DNA of 64,000 bases, taken from the NCBI GenBank assembly GCA_025175895.1, contig CM046005.1, positions 63,512,325 through 63,576,324 on the forward strand. Reading direction: 5' to 3'. Below, piece by piece: positions 10,071 to 21,861 of this stretch. The DNA comes from Wurfbainia villosa (Eukaryota; Streptophyta; Magnoliopsida; Zingiberales; Zingiberaceae). The notes beneath the pieces are model-generated. The model made no database searches and had not been told where the DNA came from. It saw only the letters and a list, made by a program, of their open reading frames with translations. Positions within the stretch are counted from its first letter, which is position 1. Each line of letters opens with the position of its first letter. The translations under genes were made by a program, and so were the position numbers.

Positions 10071-11264
10071 GATGGGTTTAGGTTGTGCCAACCTTGATTG
10101 GATGGGTAGTTAACTCAACCATGGCAAAGGTGGCACTTTAGGATATTTTCAAGGTTATGGTTACCTTGGAAATAGATTTGAATCAATATCCTAAAAGATT
10201 TTAGGATGTGCCAATGCACTTTTGAAATTAAGAAAAATCAATTAAATTGGCACAATTTAAGTTTAGAGGTTAGTGTGCCATTTTGGGTTTTTGGCACACT
10301 AGGGAGATTAGGTTAATATGGCAAAATATGATTAATCCCAACAAATGGCAATTAATATTAAAATTTAGGTATTATTATACCTATATATTTTATATGCCAT
10401 GCTTTGTTTGCCATATAACATGCCATGACATCATGCTTACTTTTAATCATTTTATATGTCATGTTCATGTTTTAGAATTAAGGTTTTAAATGTCATGTGT
10501 TTTTAGATTTCATCTTATGCCATGACATCATGATTATGAGCATATGCTTATTTATATCATTTCTAATGCCATAATCATTCATGCATTTAAAACAATTTGG
10601 TTGAAATTGAATTAAGGACTATGGCATGACTTGAAGTCCCATTTATAAGGGAATCAAGTAGGGTTGCCTTAGAAGATGCATGAAACCCTAGTTTTTAAAT
10701 GAACCAAAACCAACATCTCACATCCAATTGACATGTATGTGTATTTATACACCCTAGATACATGTGAGATGCTAGGATATGAGTTAAGTTCAAGGTGCAT
10801 AGTTTATGCATCTAGATGAACTCAAACTCATCTTATATAATTAGTGGATCATTAGGAAAGCATGTGTACAAGTCATGTACATAGAGCCCAAGGAATATGA
10901 TCCAAAATAAGGTTTTGAAAACATTTTAAAATAATTTTGAAAAACCTTGGTGAAGTCTATCTTTTGATAGCAATCACCATTGATAGAGTTGATACAAAAT
11001 AGGGTCAAAACATTGAAAATTTCAATGGTTTTGAGTTTTGTATCAAACTCACTATTTTATGGGTAAAATAATTTTCAAATATTTTTCACCCATTGTGTGT
11101 GTCATAAGTATTATATGTATGAATTTTCATGATTTTTCGAATTACGTATAATTATTTATGAATTTCCAAAATTCATTTCTGATAGCTGAAAATCGAGATT
11201 TTCAGTTATCAGTCGACTGCCCTATGTGGAAGTCGACTGATGTGAGTGGCAGTCGACTGATTAT
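10071..11264 (+). other. B1 3' non-coding region, proximal part
   Basis: AT-rich sequence with no gene. It is closely similar to the same region of the other B copies, including the block around CATCTCACATCCAATTGACA and two CAGTCGACTG-type palindromes near 11211-11260. It is cut at 11264 by the first base of the B2 LTR. Confidence 0.75.
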
Positions 11265-12283
11265 TGTTGGTGCAATCGGCCCAGGTCACGATTGACCAGG
11301 ACTCGAGTTTGACTCGAGTGATGTTTTGATGTTTCGACAAAAACATATGACAATGTAATTGTCATTTGGTAAAGTCCAAGTCTTGAGTACTTGGCATGGA
11401 AAGTCCAAGTGGGACACTTGGCATTGGGAAAAGTCCAAGCATGAGTCTTGGCAACGTAAAGTCCAACATGGGTTGGCAAGGAAAGTCCAAGCATGGTCTT
11501 GGCATGAAAAGTCCAACATGGGTTGGCAAGGAAAGTCCAAGCATGGTCTTGGCATGGAAAGTTCAACATGGGTTGGCAAGGGAAAGTCCAAGCTTGAGTC
11601 TTGGCATTTGGAAAGTCCAAGGGATTGATATTGGCGGCGTAAAGTCCAAGCGGAGTCTTGGCAGCATAAGTCCAATGGTTGGCGGCGTAAAGTCCAAGCG
11701 GAGTCTTGGCGGCGTAAGTCCAATGTGCCTTGGCGGTGTAGACACCGTTAGCATGACATAGCCGATGGAAGCACCTGAAGGCTAGCGCGATGAATGAACA
11801 AGTCATGGATGACTTGGAGGGATCCGAGAGGCGTGAGGCTGATGGAGGTGGCTAGAAGGCTTAGGTCTAGGCTAAGGGTGGTCTAGCAAGTATGGGGGAA
11901 CCATACTTGGGTTAAAACCTCATGTTTGAGGTGTGCCAGTCGACTGGTGTCATGTGACAGTCGACTAGACCGAGTCAACTAGGGTTTGACTGCGGGTTAT
12001 GGCCTAGCGATCATTGCCCGAGTTAGGCGATCGGTGATGGCTCAGCGATCGGCCCGATCGTGTAATCGATCGACTAGTGCTCGAAAATCGGCCTGAGAAT
12101 GGAGTCGAGACTTCGGTCGATGAGGACTCCATCGGTCGCCGATGGTCTGTCACAATCGGTGATGAAGGTTCTGTTGGACTTATCCAGCGTGGATCTAGCC
12201 GTTGTCTCACGACAACAGTGGCATCAGTCAACTGATGGTCCCGATCAGTCGACTGATCGACTTTTTCCAGCACAGGTTGAAGC

Positions 12284-12290
12284 TATATAT
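12284..12290 (+). promoter_or_regulatory. TATA box of B2 LTR
   Basis: TATATAT stands where other B LTRs have GATAAAAG. Confidence 0.45.
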
Positions 12291-12582
12291 GGAGCTCGTG
12301 ATGGAGGAAAAACCAAGGGTCTTTGAGGCGATTTGGGGCGAGTTGCTGCTGTAATTCAGGGTCTCCAAGTGCTACTCGATCAACCTAGCGATCAAGCATT
12401 CAAGAGCATTTGTAAAGTATTTTTCTTTACTAGTTTTGCTTTGTATTTCATTGTATTCGCTTGTAGCTTTTGATTATTGTTGTAATCATCCTGTACGAGG
12501 TTTCTCCGCCTCCGACTTGTTGTCGAAAAGGAGTGTTTATTAGTGTTTGCGTGTGCATCACTAGAGCTCGTAGAGCTCGATC

Positions 12583-12615
12583 CGTGGAGTAGGAACCTTG
12601 AGGTTCCGAACCACG
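12583..12615 (+). other. Stem-loop near the end of B2 LTR
   Basis: CGTGG...CCACG outer arms enclose GGAACC-TTGA-GGTTCC. The B3/B4 copies keep this inner stem but have loop ATTC. Confidence 0.55.
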
Positions 12616-12757
12616 TTATATCATCGTGTTTGTGTGTGATTGTATATTTCGTTATTGCTTTCATTATCTATATTCCGCGCTTCGAAATTGTAGACACGAG
12701 CGAAAGAATTCCATTGGCGCTATTCACCCCCTCTAGCCGTTCCACGATCCTAACAAG

Positions 12758-12770
12758 TGGTATCGAGCAC
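12758..12770 (+). other. B2 primer-binding site, one base deleted
   Basis: TGGTATCGAGCAC differs from the TGGTATCAGAGCC of the other copies by loss of an A and a local change. This would weaken tRNA pairing. Confidence 0.7.
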
Positions 12771-12802
12771 GTGGCTCTTCAGGATTGAGCAGATGCTAGA
12801 GG

Positions 12803-14455
12803 GTGAAGATGGAATTCCAAGACAAGCTTGGATGGGATATCAATACTCCACCTCCATATGATCCAGAAGATTTTCCGGCGTGGAGAGCAAGAATGGAAAC
12901 ATTCTTGATGATGAACATAGAGGATTGGTTCATCCTCATTGAAGGTCTTGAACCCCCTAGGGATAAGAAGAGAAATGTCCTAAAATTGAAAAAGTGGACC
13001 CAAGAGCAACGCCAAAAGCTCAAGACCGAAATTAAGGTAACGAATCTTTTGGAAGATTTAATCCCTAATGATGTTTTGTGCAAGCTAGGGGATTACATGT
13101 ATGCCAAGGAGCTATGGAGAAAATTGGCAAGATTCCATGAGGAGAGTTCATCCTCAAGTGAAAGTGAGGAATCGGAAGTTGAGATGGAGTCAACTTCCAG
13201 ATCGGAGAAAGAAGAGGTAGAAGAGATGGAAGAAGCATCTACTTCTAGGATTGAAGAGGAGAGACCATCCTCTACACCGGAGCAACCTCAAGAAGAGCCT
13301 TCAACATCCGATCAAGATGAGGAAGCTCAAAATTCAACTCCCGCACCTACCACCACCCTAGGTAACTCAAACACTTTATCTTCAAATAAAAATCATATTA
13401 TGTGTTTTGAGTGTAGGGAATTTGAGCATTACAAGAGCAAATGTCCAAAGAAGGTTAGGAAAGCTCCACCGGCACCAAAGGCCAAGGATGCCGGTCCCTC
13501 AAGTCAAAAGAGCAAGGAGCATATTATATGCTTCAAGTGCAACTCAAAGGGACATTATCGGAGTCAATGTCCAAGGGGGAAGAAGAAAGGGCAAGAAGGA
13601 GCAACACAAGTAGGGGGAGCCTCCAAGGCAAACCCTAAGGTAAAATTTATTAATGCACCTTCAATTTCTAGGGATAAGAAGCATGCTAGGAATAATTTTA
13701 ATAGTCTTGCTATTGTGCATGAAAAGCATGCTAGAAATAATAGATATATTTGCCTAGGAGCTAAGAGTGTTCACTTAGGAAATAAGAAGAAATTTGGGAC
13801 TAATGTCCTTAAAAATATATTACCTAAGGAAAGCATTAAGAAAATAGGAGAACCTCTAGGCTTTAATGCTAAGAAATCTAGACATATGCCTTGAAATAAA
13901 AATATCTCAATCGAAAATGAAAAATCAAAAATTGAGATATTAGAAAAGGAAAATCAAGCCTTGAGATCAAGGCTTGAAAAACTTGAAAAGACCCTTAAGG
14001 TTATGCAAAATCAAATGCAAGGGTCAATTAGTCAAACTTCTAGGTCCAAAAGTCAAAGTCAACACCTAGGACCTAAGAGTCAAAAGTCAACCAAGGACAA
14101 GCAAGGTTTGGGTCACAAACCTAAGCCTAAGGTCGCTTACCATAGTGTTCCATTTGATTATGGAACACAAACTAGGTCTAGAAAGACCAAGGTCAATGGG
14201 GAAGTCATCCCTAGAGTTGACCAAGGTTTGTGCCTAGTGGCCAAGGTTTCAAAGAAACCTAGGGTGGCCACTAAGAAGGTTGTTAGGAAGGCAATTCCTA
14301 AGGTTAACCTAGGCAAGACCAAAATGACCAAGGATAATAAGCCTAGGAAAGTCATTAGGAAGGTATCTAGGGAGGTTATCCCTAAGAAATACCTAATTAA
14401 CCCTAGGAGCTCAAATCGGTTTTGGGTTCCTAAGAGCGTGATTGACTCACGCTAG
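12803..14455 (+). pseudogene. gag: B2 Gag with one in-frame stop
   Basis: A frame of about 551 codons is broken by a TGA at 13892-13894, where related copies have an open codon. The N-terminal domain (LGWDINTPPPYD, FPAWRARMETFLM, AKELWRKLARFHE) is well diverged from the B1 and B3-B6 versions. The central knuckles (CFECREFEHYKSKC near residue 199 and CFKCNSKGHYRSQC near 242), the coiled coil and the basic tail ending FWVPKSVIDSR are close to those copies. The second knuckle keeps all CCHC residues; the first has Glu in place of the Gly before His. B2 is thus a separate Gag subfamily sharing a conserved C-terminal half. Confidence 0.85.
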
Positions 14456-16201
14456 GTGGATTTAGGATGTGCCAATGCTAATTGAGAAGTTTGATAAAAT
14501 GATCAAATTGGCACAATTTAGGTTTAGAGGTCGTAGTGTGCCATTTTGGGTTTTTGGCACACTTGGGAAAATTTAGGTTAATATGGCAAAATATACTTAA
14601 TTATATCAAATGGCAATTAATATTAAAATTTAGGTATTACCATACCTATATATTTTATTTTCCATGCCTTGATTGCCATATGCCATGACATCATTTTTTT
14701 TTAATCATTTTTATATGTCATGATTATGCTTAGGTTTAAGGTTTTAAATGTCATGTGTTTTTAAATTTTATCATATGCCATGACATCATGATCATTGGCC
14801 ATGTTTTAATAATGCTATTATTTCTGCCATGATCATACATTCATGCATTAACTTGATTAAAATTGATTTAAGGACTATGACATGACTTGAAGTCCCATTT
14901 ATAAGGGAATCAAGTAGAGTTGCTTTAGAAGATGCATGAAACCCTAGTCTAGGGAGAACAAAACACACATCTCACATCCAATTGACATGTATGTGTATTT
15001 ATACATCATAGATACATGTGAGATGCTAGGATATGAGTTAAGTTCAAGGTGCATAGTTTTTGCATCTAGATGAACTAAAACTCATCTAATTCTATTTGTG
15101 GATCATTGGGAAAGCTTGTGTACAAGTCATGTGCATATAGCCCAAGGAATATGATCCAAAATAAGGTTTTGAAAACATTTTAAAATCATTTTGAAAAACC
15201 TTGGTGAAGTCTATCTTTTGATAGCAATCACCATTGATGAAGTTGATACAAAATAGGCCCAAAACATTGAAAATTTCAATGGTTTTGAGTTTTGTATCAA
15301 ATTCACTATTTTATGGGTAAAATAATTTTAAAATATTTTTCACCCATTGTATATGTCATAAGTATTATACGTATGAACTTTCAGGATTTGTCGATAAACG
15401 TATAATTATTTATGAATTTCCAAAACTCGATTCTGATAACTGAAATTCAGAAATTTCAGTTATCAGTCGACTACCCTGAGTGGCAGTCGACTGGTAGCTG
15501 ACAGAGTCGACTTCCAAAGCTGATTTCGGGAAAACTAGGTTTGGTTAGCCCGTGTTCAGCCATGGTAAAGGTCCCTAATCACTCCTAACCCTAGGATATG
15601 CTTTGGGAAGCATTATAAAGGGTGAAAATCCATTGGATATGGATTAGGAGAGTTGTTTAGGGTTTGTATCAATGTTAAGGTGTTGGAAAGTTCAATGTTG
15701 AATTTCTAACCTTAATTTTGATGGTTTAGAGTTCCTATTGGCTTAGGGACTGCCCAAGGACATTGTTGGTACAATGGTCAAGGGGGAGCAAGCCTTTAGG
15801 GGGAGGTATCCATCTTGGGATGATGGATGTGGTTTTCTCCTTGAAGAGGAGAAGTTATTGGGAGAGTATCATCAATTGGGAAAATTGATGGGTTTTTGAT
15901 ACCCAATTTGGAAATTGGGAGAGAGTATAGGATTGCCTCTCTTGAGTGATATGTGAATTATTACTAGGAAGATGGTAGGCATCCTAGGTATTTATTTTTG
16001 GATCAAGGGGGAGATTGTAAGATCTCATTGGGACATGAGACATTGACCTCCTTAGAGAGAAAACCTTTTTGATGTTAGTCAAAAAGGGGGAGAATGTTTG
16101 GGGGAGAACATTTGGAGAGTGTTTACCAATTTGGGATAATTGGTAAGGGATTTGAGTTAGTGGTCTAACTCAAATGATTTGTTTGGTTTTTGTCAAACAT
16201 C
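14456..16201 (+). other. B2/B1 3' non-coding region
   Basis: About 1.75 kb without a gene. The proximal part belongs to B2. Somewhere after about 15500 it probably passes into the distal part of B1, because only one 3' LTR follows and it is of B1 type. It contains CAGTCGACTG palindromes near 15460-15510 and several AAGGGGGAG motifs between 15780 and 16090. Confidence 0.65.
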
Positions 16202-16215
16202 AAAAAGGGGGAGAT
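16202..16215 (+). other. Polypurine tract of B1
   Basis: AAAAAGGGGGAGAT directly precedes the 3' LTR. It is the expected plus-strand primer. Confidence 0.9.
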
Positions 16216-17698
16216 TGTTGGTGCAATCGGCCCAGGTCACGATTGATCAGGACTCGAGTTTGACTCGAGTGATGTTTTGATGTTTGACAAAGTGGTTTGA
16301 CATTGATGTTTGACATTGATGTCGGTTAATATGTTGGGGAGATTGTTTATACAATCGATCCAGGTTATAATTGACTAGACTCGAGTTTGACTCGAGGGAG
16401 ACTTTGATGGTTGACTGGGGTTGACCATGTGATTATGGGAAAGTCCAAGCATGGGTCTTGGCAAGGAAAAGTCCAAGTCATGGGTACTTGGCATGGAAAG
16501 TCAAAGTGGGACACTTGGCAATTGAGAAGGTCCAAGTCTTGTGTACTTGGCATGAGAAGTCCAAGCATGGGTCTTGGCAAATGGAAAGTCCAACGGGTTG
16601 GCAAGGAAAGTCCAAGCTGAGTCTTGCATTTGGGAAGTCCAAGGGGATTGATTTTGGGCAGAAAAGTCCAAGCGGAGTCTTGGCGGCGTAAGTCCAATGT
16701 GCCTTGGCGGTGTAGACACCGTTAGCATGACATAGCCGAGGGAAGCACCTGGAGGCTAGCACGATGGATGAACAAGTCATGGATGACTTGGAGGGATCCG
16801 AGAGGCGTGAGGTTGATGGAGGTGGCTAGAAGGCTTAGGTCTAGGCTAAGGGTGGTCTAGCAAGTATAGGGGCACCATACTTGGGTTAAAACCTCATGTT
16901 TGAGGTTGGCAGTCAACTGGCAATATGGTCGGTTCGACTGCCGTGAGTTGACTTGAGTTCGACTGCCAATTTACGCAATGACCGCCAAGGGTCGCAGCCG
17001 ATCGCTAAGTTCTGCGGTCGAGCATGAATCGCTCGTGAGCTAATCGCCAATCGACACGGCGGGCGCTGGGCCGATCGCCAAGAGTCCCGTTGGAACTTGT
17101 CTAACGTGGATTGAGTCGTTGTCTCACATCTACAGTGCTGGCAGTCGACTGGGGACTTATGGCAGTCGACTGCTAGGCGGAAATCCAGCCCGATGGAGGA
17201 TAAAAGAAGCTGTTCGTGGAAGGCTCAAGCATTAGTTCTTTGGGAGCTTACTTGAGGCGATTTGAAGGCGATTTGCAGGTGCATTTTAGGGCCCTTCAAC
17301 CTCATCCAAGCAACCAATAAGCAAAGCGCTCAAACCCTAGTTTGTAAAGTGTTCTTTAAATTTCCTTGTATTTTGCTTGTATTTTTGTGTATTACTTGTT
17401 GTAATCCATTGTACGAGGTTTCTCCAGCTCCGACTTGTTGTCGAGAAGGAGTTTATTGCTTAGTGGTGTGTGATTGGCATCACTAGGGCTCGTTTGAGCC
17501 CGATCCGTGGAGTAGGAATCGTGCGGTTCCGAACCTCGTTATATCCTTGTGTTCGTGATTGTATCTTTTCGTTATTGCTTTTATTATTTCTATTCCGCTG
17601 CGCATAACGAATTTTGTAGAGATGATCGCGAACGAATTCCATCGACGTAGGGTCAAATGCTATTCATCCCCCCCTCTAGCGGCCTCAAATCTCCAACA
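16216..17698 (+). repeat. B1 3' LTR
   Basis: It is very close to 6657-8239, including the duplicated U3 start near 16335 (GGGGAGATTGTTTATACAAT). It differs mainly in the inverted-repeat array and in the palindrome cluster near 16970-17090. It ends CCAACA and is followed by AATAA. Confidence 0.9.
17199..17206 (+). promoter_or_regulatory. TATA-like element of B1 3' LTR
   Basis: GATAAAAG, as in the 5' LTR. Confidence 0.45.
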
Positions 17699-17703
17699 AA
17701 TAA
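17699..17703 (+). repeat. Target site duplication AATAA, right of B1
   Basis: Pairs with 6652-6656. Confidence 0.9.
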
Positions 17704-17958
17704 TACTTGGATCCTGAGCATAAACACAAAAACCGGCGATCCGGACATCGTCTATTCCGCGGCTACTCGTAGAATAGAGGTTGGTCGCTTGAACAACTTG
17801 TTTGTTCAAGTGACCTCTCTAAACGAATAGCACGACGATGACTTGGTTGCTTTGGCAATCCCTTTTGACTAGGATTAAATTTTTTTAATCCGGGGACATA
17901 GAAGAGATCACCATGATCAAGCAACCGAGGTGAAGTGGGAAGTGAAGTTTCCCCTCAC
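17704..17958 (+). repeat. Family A LTR, distal part (right side of B1 insertion)
   Basis: It continues 6651 and matches 1110-1365. It ends at CCCCTCAC with the same truncation and the same fusion to integrase sequence as the copy at 1365. Confidence 0.85.
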
Positions 17959-20063
17959 GGACTCGATAAGCAAAACCCTTCAATATGCTCTAGATACGGT
18001 GGTGTACATTCTGATCTTGGTTCCATCTAAATCAGTGCCTTCTACTCCCACAGAGTTGTGGACTGGGCGAAAGCCTAGTCTAAGACATATTCGGATATGG
18101 GGGAGTCCAGCACATGTGTTGAAGGCAGATGCTGGTAAGTTGGAACCTCGTACAGAAGTATGCATGTTCGTTGGTTATCCTAGAGGAACGAAGGTTGGCT
18201 TGTTTTATAGTCCCAGAGATCAAAAGGTGATCGTTAGCACGAACGCTAGATTTCTAGAGGATGACTATGTGATGAGCGACAAACCCAAAAGTAAAATTAT
18301 TCTGGAAGAATTAAAAGGGGAAGTCACTTCTTCAGTACCACCGGTATAAGAAGATATACCACAAGTCACTGCACCGCGTGTCCAGAGGATACACAGGAGA
18401 TACCTCATCGTAGTGGGAGGGTTGTTAAACAGCCTGATAGATTCATATTCTTGGGAGAATCTTCTGATTTGGTCCCTAGTGAACATGAACCTGATCCCTG
18501 GACATATGACGAGACAATCCAAGATATAGATGCAACATCTTGGCAAAGTGCAATGAATACTGAGATTGAATCTATGGATTCAAATCAGGTCTGGGAGCTA
18601 GTGGAACCACCCAATGGTGTAAAAACCATTGGATGCAAGTGGATCTACAAAAGAAAGAGAGGAATAGATGGGAAGGTTGAGACCTTCAAAGCTAGGCTTG
18701 TTGCGAAGGGGTATACTCAGAAAGAGGGTATCGATTATGAGGAGACCTTTTCGTCGGTAGCCATCCTTAAGTCTATCCGGATTCTCTTATGCATAGCAGC
18801 TCATATGGATTATGAGGTGTGGTAGATGGATGTCAAGACAACTTTCCTGAATGGAAGTCTTGAGGAAGACATCTATATGAAGCAACCAGAGCGATTCATG
18901 GCGAAGGGCAAAGAGCATCTAGTATCTAAGCTTAATCGGTACATTTATGGATTGAAGCAAGCTTCGAGGTCCTGGAACATCCGCTTTGATGAGGTGATCC
19001 AGTCTTATGGATTTATTCAAAGTCCGGATGAGTCATGTGTATACAGTAGATGTGACGGAAAAGTAGTGGTATTTTTTGTACTATACGTAGATGACATTTT
19101 GTTGATTGGCAACAATATCAAGGTATTATCGGACGTAAGGGTATGGTTATCCAAACAGTTTGATATGAAGGACTTGGGAGAGGTGGGACACATCCTTGGG
19201 ATCAAGGTTATAAGGGATCGCACGAAAAGGATGTTGTGCTTATCCCAAGCTTCACACATACACACGATTATGGATCGTTTTAGCATGCAGAACTCCAAGA
19301 AGGGTTTTCTACCTTTCAGGCATGGAGTTCCTTTATCTAAGGAAATGTGTCCTAGAACATCTGAGGAGATAGAGGAAATGAAGGTGGTTCCTTATGCTTC
19401 GGCGGTAGGAAGCCTCATGTATGTGATGCTATATACGAGACCAGATATCTGCTATGCCGTGGGCATGGTCAGTAGATTCAAAGTAATCCAGGACAGGGAC
19501 ATTGGACTGCGATAAAGCATATATTGAAGTACCTGAGAAGGACTAGGGATTATATGCTAGTTTACCAGGCAGACCAATTACTCCCTGTGGGTTACACGGA
19601 TTCTGACTTCCAATCTGATAGGGATAACAGTAAGTCTACCTCAGGTTTTGTGTTTACTTTGGGAGGTGGAGCCTTTGTATGGAGGAGTGTCAAGCAGAAA
19701 TGCGTGGAGGACTCCACCATGGAAGCTAAGTATGTGGCAGCCTCTGAGGCGACCAAAGAAGTTGTGTGGCTCAGGAACTTCCTGATGGACTTGGATGTGA
19801 TTCCTAGTTTGTCCAGAACTATCACAATTTATTGTGATAATAGTGGTGCAATTGCAAACTCGAAGGAACCACGAGCCCATAAGGCTAATAAACACATAGA
19901 GCGCAAGTACCACCTGATACGAGAAATCGTAAAGAGTGGAGAAGTTGTTGTGGACAAGATTGCATCGAAGGATAACCTGGAAGATCCTTTCACTAAGGCC
20001 CTTCCAGTGAGAGCTTTTGATAGGCATGTGGAGGGAATGGGGATTAGATGTATGGCAGTTTGA
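17959..20063 (+). pseudogene. pol: Copia pol fragment: integrase C-terminus, reverse transcriptase, RNase H
   Basis: Translation covers the integrase C-terminus, the full RT (GCKWIYKRKRG, RLVAKGYTQKEGIDYEETF, MDVKTTFLNG, YGLKQASRSWN, YVDDILLIGN near 19086) and RNase H (YTDSDFQSD, STMEAKYVAA, YCDNSGAIA), ending with a stop at 20061. It is broken by TAA at 18347, a shift near 18380, TAG at 18823-18825 (Gln to stop) and a one-base deletion near 19475. Gag, protease and the integrase catalytic core are absent. The RT and RNase H resemble the Tork/Angela type of Copia and are related to the C element below. A polypurine tract and LTR follow within 35 bases. Confidence 0.9.
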
Positions 20064-20085
20064 GGACAACATAATCTTTTAGTAT

Positions 20086-20096
20086 AAGTGGGAGAT
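20086..20096 (+). other. Polypurine tract, second family A unit
   Basis: AAGTGGGAGAT lies immediately before TGTTGGG of the LTR. Confidence 0.8.
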
Positions 20097-21042
20097 TGTT
20101 GGGATGTATCCTAAAAAGTCTATCTTTTGTATGAACATCTTTATTTTTAAATAAGAGTCACATGATCATTGTTTGCATATTTTTATGGCTATGCATATTG
20201 TCAAATACATTACATTGTAGATAACATGGTGTGTGGTGTCACACGGGAGATCATGTTATCGGTTTCTTATAAAGTATAAGTAAAGGCTCACAACCGAGAT
20301 GGCTTTGGACAAACCATTAGAATGGTTGAGTGTGATTTAGTATTGGTTTGTCTTGACCATAGAATCACACTAGTACACATTGTGTGTATTGAGCAGGAAC
20401 GACTTAGAGGTGATTCGATTTATTACTGACTACATAATCGAATCGGACCTCAGATATTATATTGTACATGCTCTACATCCCGATATAATAATAGGCACAT
20501 ATACTTAGTATTCATTTCCTTGATTTACCAATGGGCGAGATTTATAGATTAAATCGATAGGCTCGGTAAGTTGAGAAGTGGTATTATTTATATGGTATGC
20601 CGTTGATTATAGGAGGAAACCATGTCCTATATATTAGGATGATGATGTCCCCTTGAGGATCTCATAAGGTTCATCATGTAAATCCTGCTGGAGGACTTGG
20701 TCCGGCATGATGAAAAGGTTAAGTGGTACTACTAATGGAGTTAGATGTTGATTAATTAATGGTAAGTAAATTAATTAATCGATGGACATTCGAGATCTTA
20801 AACACGTTAAGAAAATGTACATATAATATATGGATCCCATATTAACTTATGGGGGTTGGTGAGGTAGATCAATGATAATCCTTTAGTGGATTGGATTATC
20901 ATTAATGGATCGGACTTTTTGTGGGCTTAATCCATTGGGTGGCCAAGATCCAACTCCTCCTCATGGTCCCTATTGTAGCCTATTAATACCTCATGAAGCT
21001 TAGATCCAATGGATAGAAACAAAACTCTAGATCCAAAGGTAG

Positions 21043-21150
21043 AGATTAAATCTCTAGATCCGACGGTTGAGATTAAATCTCTAGATACGACGGTTGAGAT
21101 TAAATCTCTAGATCCGACGGTTGAGATTAAATCCCTAGAACCAATGGTGG
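21043..21150 (+). repeat. 27-base minisatellite, 4 units
   Basis: Four exact-length units (108 bases) of AGATTAAATCTCTAGATC... end just before the TATA box. Two other A LTRs carry 3 units. Confidence 0.9.
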
Positions 21151-21178
21151 AGATTAAAACAAGGCTTATCCCTAACTC

Positions 21179-21186
21179 TATAAAAG
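21179..21186 (+). promoter_or_regulatory. TATA box of family A LTR
   Basis: TATAAAAG, same position relative to the minisatellite as at 520. Confidence 0.6.
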
Positions 21187-21861
21187 GAGGGCAAGGGGTG
21201 GGCGGCAACTAGAATCCAACTAGAGATAGGATTACGGTTTTTGGGCGGCAAGGATTAGAGGCTAGGGTTTAGGGGTTGGTGACACCAAATAAGGAAGGTG
21301 TTTCCTTTCTTCTTCTTCCCTCAAGGTGGCCGGCAACCTAGCTTCCCTTTCCAGCCCTTGGCCGGCATCCAAAGGAGCCCCTCTTCCTCTCTTTGGCCGG
21401 AAAAACCTAGGCTTAGGGTTCTCTCATGGAGCTTTGGTTGGCATTCACCTATTCTCCTCTTCCTCCTTGGCCAGCGGCAAGCTCCAACCTTGGAGTTTGG
21501 TGGTTGGTTAAAAGAAGGAGAAGAGGCTTGTTTCTATTTTTCCTCTTGCTCAAAACGAGCAAGGAAGGAAGATTGGTGATCTAGGAGCTTCAACTTTTGG
21601 TATATCGTCGCCCACACGACGTCTGAAAGGAGGAAGGACATACAATAGAAGATCGAGAGGTATATTGATTCTCTATTTTCTCTTGTATCATGTTTATATT
21701 TGTTTTTCAATTATGTGCATGATATATTCTGTTTTGTGGCTAAATAATACTTGGATCCATAACATAAACACAAAAGTCGGTGATCCGTACATCATCTATT
21801 CCGCGGCTACTCGTAGAATAGAGGTAGGTCGCTTCAACAACAAGTTTGTTCAAGTGACAAC

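Larger units (their letters stand above)
11265..12755 (+). repeat. B2 5' LTR
   Basis: It runs from TGTTGGTGC to CCTAACA (1491 bases) and is inserted in the non-coding region of B1. It lacks the duplicated U3 start of B1. It carries the CCAAG/CTTGG array (about 11372-11740) and a diverged CGATCG-rich segment near 12000-12080. Confidence 0.85.
6657..17698 (+). mobile_element. B1: Gag-only LTR retrotransposon, with B2 nested inside
   Basis: Two B1-type LTRs (6657-8239 and 16216-17698) share a distinctive duplicated U3 start, absent from other B LTRs, and are flanked by AATAA duplications. The internal region holds a primer-binding site, a Gag gene and non-coding DNA, then a second LTR-gag unit (B2) starting at 11265. 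No protease, integrase, RT or RNase H is present. B2 lacks a 3' LTR of its own. Confidence 0.85.
20097..21861 (+). repeat. Family A LTR, cut on the right by the B array
   Basis: It starts TGTTGGGATGTATCC after the polypurine tract and follows the 59532-61423 LTR until GTTCAAGTGACAAC. There the first B LTR begins. The remaining roughly 160 bases of this LTR are not found at the other end of the B array. Confidence 0.85.
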
